This document shows positions 54,347 through 58,856 of a DNA stretch of 58,856 nt, piece by piece. The notes under the pieces are model-generated. The model made no database searches, was not told where the DNA came from, and worked only from the letters and a program-made list of their open reading frames with translations. The stretch comes from an uncultured Prochlorococcus sp. (GTDB lineage: Bacteria > Cyanobacteriota > Cyanobacteriia > PCC-6307 > Cyanobiaceae): positions 1-58,856 of the forward strand of contig CACEFS010000005.1 of the NCBI GenBank assembly GCA_902558895.1. Direction: 5' to 3'. Within the stretch, counting starts at the first letter, position 1; the number at the start of each line of letters is the position of its first letter. Made by a program: the position numbers and the translations under genes.

Positions 54347-55579
54347 ATGGATGATGTTTTAATTCAATGTTCTCCTGGTATCTCTGGAGATATGTTGTTA
54401 GGAGCTTTTTATGATTTAGGGGTGCCTAAAAAAGTTATTGAACAGCCACTTATTGATCTTGGATTAAAGGATCTATATCAACTAGACTTTAAGGAATCAA
54501 AAAGTTGTTCAATCCGAGGCATCAAGGCAAAGGTTGAGAATATTGACTGTAGTCCTATTAAAAGAACTTGGAGAAGCATCAAGGAACTTATTTTAAATGG
54601 CCACTTAGAAGATAAATTAAAAAAAATAATTTATGAAGTATTTGAATCTTTAGCAATTGCGGAAGGAAAAGTTCATGGCATTAAATCTGATGAAGTTCAT
54701 TTTCATGAAATTGGAGCTATAGATTCATTGGTGGATATAATTGGAGTATGCGCTGCATTGAATTACTTAAATCCAAAGAGGGTTTATTGTAATGAACCAA
54801 TGCTAGGCAAAGGTTATGTTCAAACTGAACATGGAAAATTATCTGTACCGCCTCCTGCTGTAATAGAGCTAATAAGACAAAAAAATATTAAGGTTTTATC
54901 AAGCCTTGACTCAATAGATGGTGAACTCTCAACACCAACTGGCATTGCTTTACTTGCTAATTTAGTCGACTATCTTGAACCTCCTTTAAAATATTCCATT
55001 AACTCTTATGGAGTAGGCATTGGTAATCTAAAATTTACATTCCCAAATTTGGTAAGAGTTTATAAAATTACTTCATTTGAGGATTTTTCTATTAGAGATA
55101 ATGAACAAATTAGTCCAAAGTGTGAAGAGATATCTATTCAAGAAGCATGGATTGATGACCAAACACCCGAAGATATATCTAATTTTGTGGAGAAACTGAG
55201 AATTGAAGGAGCTTACGACGTTTCCTACCAAGCTATCAATATGAAAAAAAATAGAATTGGATTTTCTATTCAAGTAATCTTGCCCATAGAAAAAAAAGAG
55301 TTTTTTAGGAGATTATGGTTTGATTATTCCAACACTATTGGGGTTCGTGAAAGGACCCAATCTAGGTGGATATTACTTAGACGCAGAGGAGAATGTTTAA
55401 CGACTTTTGGAAATATAAAAGTTAAACAAACCTTGAAACCTGATGGATCAATAATTATGAAACCTGAAAATGATGAGGTTTTGAGATTACAATTAAAGCA
55501 TAAAATATCAACGCACGAAATAAGAAAAATAGTAAAAGAATCAAGCAAAAAATTTAAAGCATTTGAAAACTGGAAATGA
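54347..55579 (+). CDS. larC: LarC-like nickel-pincer cofactor family protein (DUF111)
   Basis: A 410-residue protein of the LarC/DUF111 family. LarC inserts nickel into the pincer cofactor of lactate racemase. SPGISGDMLLGAFYDLG at the N-terminus and SDEVHFHEIGAIDSLVDIIG are family signatures, and STPTGIALLANLV and VGIGN follow. In some lactobacilli larC is expressed by frameshifting; here it is one uninterrupted frame. No larB or larE is visible nearby. Its stop overlaps the next start by 4 bp (ATGA). Confidence 0.8.
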   Translation: MDDVLIQCSPGISGDMLLGAFYDLGVPKKVIEQPLIDLGLKDLYQLDFKESKSCSIRGIKAKVENIDCSPIKRTWRSIKELILNGHLEDKLKKIIYEVFESLAIAEGKVHGIKSDEVHFHEIGAIDSLVDIIGVCAALNYLNPKRVYCNEPMLGKGYVQTEHGKLSVPPPAVIELIRQKNIKVLSSLDSIDGELSTPTGIALLANLVDYLEPPLKYSINSYGVGIGNLKFTFPNLVRVYKITSFEDFSIRDNEQISPKCEEISIQEAWIDDQTPEDISNFVEKLRIEGAYDVSYQAINMKKNRIGFSIQVILPIEKKEFFRRLWFDYSNTIGVRERTQSRWILLRRRGECLTTFGNIKVKQTLKPDGSIIMKPENDEVLRLQLKHKISTHEIRKIVKESSKKFKAFENWK

Positions 55580-56532
55580 GATTTAACTCAAATAATCTAT
55601 TAAATCTTAAATTTCTTAAAAAAATTAATTTTGGTTGTTTAAAGAGTATTTTCTTTATTACGAGCTTGTCCTATTTTTGTATCTATTTTTTTAATAATTT
55701 TGATCAGATTTCTTTTGATGTCAATTTAGAAACAAATGGAATTAATCTATTTTTATCATTTTTATTTTGTATTTTAAGTATTTACCTAAACGCTTATGCA
55801 TGGAAATATATTGTTAGATGGTTCGGGGAAAAATTTAAAAGTAATAATCTAGTCTCTTTTTATGTTTTAACCAATATTCTTAAATACGTTCCTGGAGGGG
55901 TTTGGCATTTTGTAGAAAGATTTAATTTTATAAAAAAAATAAGTAATCCCCAGATTGCGTTATATTCGACACTTATAGAACCATATTTTATGTTGAGTGG
56001 ATCTTTTCTCTTGGGATCGATGGGATTGATTTTTTCACCATTTTATATTTTTTTAATTGTTCCTTTGGTATTCCTAAATAGGAAATTTATTTTTCTGATA
56101 TTAAAAAGATTAGGGCCTCTTAAGGGAAAAGTATTTGAGGTCTTGAGACTTACAAATTCAAAGGACCAATTTGAAGAGAGAATAAATATAATTTCATTTT
56201 TCCCTACAAGAGCTTTATTTCTTGAAATTGGATTTGTTTTATCTAAATTTATTGGGTTTTATATCTGCTTAAATACTTTTTATGCGAGTAATACTCTGAA
56301 CATTATATTTTTATTGGTAATCTTTTCTTTGTCATGGTCTTTAGGCTTGGTAGTCCCAGCAGCTCCAGGAGGAGTTGGCGTTTTTGAGGCTTGCCTCCTT
56401 TTATTTGTAGGCAAAAGTATTCCACAAAATATAATTATCATAAGTTTAGTTTATTTTAGGGTTATATCTACCTCGGCAGATTTGTTCTTAAGCCTACCTT
56501 TCTTAATAAGAAAACTTTATAAAAGAATTTAG
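55576..56532 (+). CDS. YbhN/UPF0104-like membrane protein (flippase-type)
   Basis: A 318-residue integral membrane protein with about eight helices. VPGGVWHFVERF and VVPAAPGGVGVFEACLLLFVG are the hallmarks of the lysylphosphatidylglycerol synthase transmembrane/UPF0104 family. No aminoacyl-transferase domain is fused. It is translationally coupled to the LarC-like gene by a 4-bp overlap. It converges with the iron permease, overlapping by 4 bp. Substrate unknown. Confidence 0.8.
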   Translation: MRFNSNNLLNLKFLKKINFGCLKSIFFITSLSYFCIYFFNNFDQISFDVNLETNGINLFLSFLFCILSIYLNAYAWKYIVRWFGEKFKSNNLVSFYVLTNILKYVPGGVWHFVERFNFIKKISNPQIALYSTLIEPYFMLSGSFLLGSMGLIFSPFYIFLIVPLVFLNRKFIFLILKRLGPLKGKVFEVLRLTNSKDQFEERINIISFFPTRALFLEIGFVLSKFIGFYICLNTFYASNTLNIIFLLVIFSLSWSLGLVVPAAPGGVGVFEACLLLFVGKSIPQNIIIISLVYFRVISTSADLFLSLPFLIRKLYKRI

Positions 56533-58067
56533 TTTTTTTTCTCTAAACTTGGTATCAATGTAAATGAAGCAATAAGGCCCAGAGTCATGATAAGAATGGC
56601 TGGTAATATTGCCTCTACCATTCTTTCATCTCCAGCATATTGATATATCCTCACAGATAATGTATCAAAATCAAATGGTCTCAAAATAAAGGTCATTGGT
56701 AATTCTTTTATCGTGTCCACAAAAACCAACAGTGATCCTACGAATATTGGTCCCTGAAGAAGAGGTAGATGAATTCTTTTAATGATTCCCGGCCAATTCT
56801 CTCCTAGTCCAAGTGCAGCTTCATCTAGACTAGGAGAAATTCTCTCAAGACTTGAATCAATAGAACCCTTAGAAATAGTTAGAAATCGAACAAGATAACC
56901 CCAAATTAGTAAGCAAATAGCAATGAAATTCACTTTTGGAGAAGAAATGCTTATTAAAGATAAAGCTAATACAGTACCTGGAATTGCATAACCTATTCCC
57001 GCAAGGTTTGTTATTAGTCCTAGTAATAAGCTTTTATTTGGACGTCTTGCTAAGGAAATTATTAAGGAAAATAACATCGTTATTAATGCAGTAAAAAATC
57101 CTAGACTTATGGTCCTTAATGATAGGGTAAGTAATTCTACAGATAACCCTTTTTGAATTTGATCGATATTGAGCAGAACCCAAAAACAAGGAATACCAAA
57201 AGAGAAAATTGGAGGAAGTAAAGATATTGTTATTGCTAAAAGAGCTCTTGTTTTTTTTAATTCCCACCCTTGAGAATCTTTTGATGCAGGATTTTCACTC
57301 CACCTCTTTGATTTTCTTCTCGAGAATTTTTCAAAAATAATTAAAGTGAAAATTATTAATAAAGCTACCAAAGATAGTCCAATAGCACTTTTTGGATTAC
57401 CCTCAATTATCCAATTTTCGGCTATACCTGTAGAAATACTTGGAATATTTAATAATGCAAATGTACCTAACTCATTCATTACTTCCATACACATTAAACT
57501 TATTCCTGTTATTAGCGCTGGAAACGCCATTGGAAAAGCGATTTTAAAGAAGCTTCTCCAAGGCCCAACTCCTAATCCTCTACTAGCATTGATTTGATTA
57601 ACTCCAAATTTATTAAAACTTTCGTTAGCAAGAATGAATACATATGGATAAGTAGAAATTGAAAGTATTAATACCCCCCACCATAAACCAGTTACTTGAT
57701 ACCCAAAAATACTTCCTAAATCCTGCAAAACAGCTGTTATTAGGTATGCTGGGGCGGCTAGTGGAATGAGCTGACAAATACGGAGAACTTTTCTGAACTT
57801 AAAATCACAATTTGAAAGTAACCATCCATTTAAAGTGCCTAATCCTCCTCCAAAAAAACTTGTTAGTACTAAAACTTTTAAAGTTTCTGAAACTTCTTTC
57901 CCTCCAGCAATGCCTAATGAAAAATTCCCACTTACAACATATTGGACTCCTTCAAGAAGAAAATTGGAAATTGGAATGATTACTAAAAGTGCGACAATAA
58001 ACGAAGTAAAATAAAAAATTTTTAATTCGGTTAATGCTTTTTTAAATCCTTTAATAAGTATTTTCAA
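56529..58067 (-). CDS. futB: Iron(III) ABC transporter permease (FutB/FbpB type)
   Basis: A 512-residue permease with two homologous BPD_transp_1 halves and about 12 helices. Each half carries an EAA-like loop: NASRGLGVGPWRSFFKIAFPM and DEAALGLGENWPGIIKRIHLPL. The fused two-domain form is that of Fut/Fbp iron(III) permeases, and IPGTVLALSLI and LAAPAYLITAVLQDLG fit. The ATPase and binding protein are not in this window. A thiamin/thiosulfate-type permease is less likely. Confidence 0.82.
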   Translation of the reverse strand: MKILIKGFKKALTELKIFYFTSFIVALLVIIPISNFLLEGVQYVVSGNFSLGIAGGKEVSETLKVLVLTSFFGGGLGTLNGWLLSNCDFKFRKVLRICQLIPLAAPAYLITAVLQDLGSIFGYQVTGLWWGVLILSISTYPYVFILANESFNKFGVNQINASRGLGVGPWRSFFKIAFPMAFPALITGISLMCMEVMNELGTFALLNIPSISTGIAENWIIEGNPKSAIGLSLVALLIIFTLIIFEKFSRRKSKRWSENPASKDSQGWELKKTRALLAITISLLPPIFSFGIPCFWVLLNIDQIQKGLSVELLTLSLRTISLGFFTALITMLFSLIISLARRPNKSLLLGLITNLAGIGYAIPGTVLALSLISISSPKVNFIAICLLIWGYLVRFLTISKGSIDSSLERISPSLDEAALGLGENWPGIIKRIHLPLLQGPIFVGSLLVFVDTIKELPMTFILRPFDFDTLSVRIYQYAGDERMVEAILPAILIMTLGLIASFTLIPSLEKKN

Positions 58068-58095
58068 AAATTAATTAAATCCTAATATGTAAACG

Positions 58096-58856
58096 CTAAT
58101 CTGTTCTAAATCTACATGATGAAAGTTGATTCTTAATAGTTTGATGATCTAAGTTTTTACCAATTAATACTATCTTGTTAGATTTTTCTTTTGTCCATTC
58201 TTCATCATCTAGAGAAAATCGTTTTCCAGATAGGTGAAAAATGTGTTTTCTATCACTTTCCATAAACCATAATATACCTTTTGCCCTAAATACATTTTGT
58301 GAGATTTGATTATCTAAGAAATATTGAAACTTCCTTAAAGAAAATGGTTCAAATGTCTCATATGAAACTGAGGTAAAACCCTCGATATTATTGATCAAAT
58401 CGTGGGAATGAGAAGAGTGATCGTGGGGATGAGAGGAGTGATCGTGGGAATGAGAGGAGTGATCGTGGGAATGAGAGGAGTGATCGTTTGAATTTTGTTC
58501 TATATTTTTTTTATTTTTCTCGAATTCAAAAGTATCCGTCTCAAATAGACCCACGCTCATTATTGTATGTAATGCAACTTCACTATTAGTTGATCTCAAA
58601 ATCCTTGGTTCTTTTTTTATTTTATTTATAAACTCCTCTATTTTCTTTAATTGTTTTTCATTTACTAAATCAGATTTATTAAGAAGAAGGATATCTCCGT
58701 ATAAAATTTGAGAATAGGCGACACTTGTATTATTAATTTCAAAATCAAAATTTTCTCCATCAATGACAGTGATTATCGAATCTAATCTTACTTTTTCTCT
58801 AAGATCACCAGCCGCAAAAGTCATGGCTACTGGTAATGGATCTGCTAATCCAGTTG
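58096..58856 (-). CDS. COG0523/CobW-family GTPase, C-terminal part (window-truncated)
   Basis: The frame continues past the window edge (TGLADPLPVA is readable at the end), so the N-terminal P-loop domain lies outside the window. Visible parts are LNKSDLVNE (base-specificity motif NKSD), a metal-binding His-rich insert (DHSSHSH repeated, about residues 125-155 of the visible part) and a CobW C-terminal domain (GFTSVSYETFEPFSLRKFQYFL, RAKGILWFMESD). COG0523 GTPases are metal chaperones, often for zinc. Proximity to the iron permease suggests a metal-handling locus. Confidence 0.88.
   Translation of the reverse strand, partial: TGLADPLPVAMTFAAGDLREKVRLDSIITVIDGENFDFEINNTSVAYSQILYGDILLLNKSDLVNEKQLKKIEEFINKIKKEPRILRSTNSEVALHTIMSVGLFETDTFEFEKNKKNIEQNSNDHSSHSHDHSSHSHDHSSHPHDHSSHSHDLINNIEGFTSVSYETFEPFSLRKFQYFLDNQISQNVFRAKGILWFMESDRKHIFHLSGKRFSLDDEEWTKEKSNKIVLIGKNLDHQTIKNQLSSCRFRTD
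58399..58482 (-). repeat. 21-bp tandem repeats encoding the His-rich insert
   Basis: Four copies of a 21-base unit (58399, 58420, 58441, 58462) differ at only two or three positions and encode the heptad DHSSHSH (once DHSSHPH). Two of the copies are identical. The repeat sits in the metal-binding loop of the COG0523 GTPase. Confidence 0.88.

Overview
The window is a tightly packed, AT-rich stretch of a cyanobacterial core genome. It almost certainly comes from a high-light-adapted Prochlorococcus. The evidence is very low-GC coding sequence, a short 44-residue PsaJ, a short high-light-inducible protein, a 64-residue protein that I recognise as the picocyanobacterial hyper-conserved protein, ChlG, cyanobacterial-type NdhB, PetA/PetC and PsaF/PsaJ, and a cyanobacterial AbrB-like regulator. 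The exact clade or strain cannot be fixed from sequence reading alone. I see no rRNA, insertion sequence, prophage, CRISPR array or other island signature. The only stretch longer than 300 bases without a clean gene (about 11.7-12.08 kb) is filled by a frameshifted gene.

Layout. 1-8.7 kb: end of rsmB, then a penicillin-binding protein and chlG, hisF, menG, a DciA-like protein, birA, a MacB/LolD-type ATPase and ndhB. 8.8-14.9 kb: topA, a frameshifted repeat-containing lipoprotein, a DUF2232 membrane protein, a CobT-like protein and a solute-binding-like lipoprotein. 14.9-24.8 kb: an aldo/keto reductase with iron-sulfur motifs, ribE, an AbrB-like regulator, the ctaCDE cytochrome oxidase operon divergent from ctaA-ctaB, and a two-gene ABC-2 exporter. 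24.8-34.1 kb: groL2, fabG, ispD, an LD-carboxypeptidase-like protein, a UbiA-type prenyltransferase, ppx, a RodZ-like HTH protein, cobM and lgt. 34.1-41.5 kb: petC-petA, tatC, an RqcH-like protein, gmk, psaF-psaJ, tsaD and a high-light-inducible gene. 41.6-46.6 kb: an antiporter, then a same-strand translation cluster (rplS, tRNA-Trp, hyper-conserved protein, tRNA-Asp, gltX), then map. 46.6-58.9 kb: an SDR protein, a DRTGG/SLOG/YajQ run, a prohibitin-like protein, hemL, xthA, a LarC-like protein coupled to a flippase-like membrane protein, a FutB-type iron permease and a truncated His-rich COG0523 GTPase.

The genes serve mainly photosynthetic electron transport and pigment or quinone synthesis (chlG, menG, ubiA-like, petCA, psaFJ, ndhB, hemL), respiration (ctaABCDE), translation and its maturation (rplS, gltX, two tRNAs, tsaD, map, rqcH, rsmB), cofactors (birA, ribE, cobM, CobT-like, larC) and envelope work (PBP, lgt, tatC, LD-carboxypeptidase).

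The items most worth a second look are: a 1-base homopolymer deletion in a 99-bp-repeat lipoprotein gene that leaves a perfect A AAA AAA slippery heptamer in the right frame to rescue it; a C9 tract at the 3' end of tsaD where a +1 slip would fuse TsaD in frame to the next gene (hli); the tRNA-flanked hyper-conserved protein; and a perfect 10-bp inverted repeat in the map divergent region. No wholly new multi-gene system is evident.
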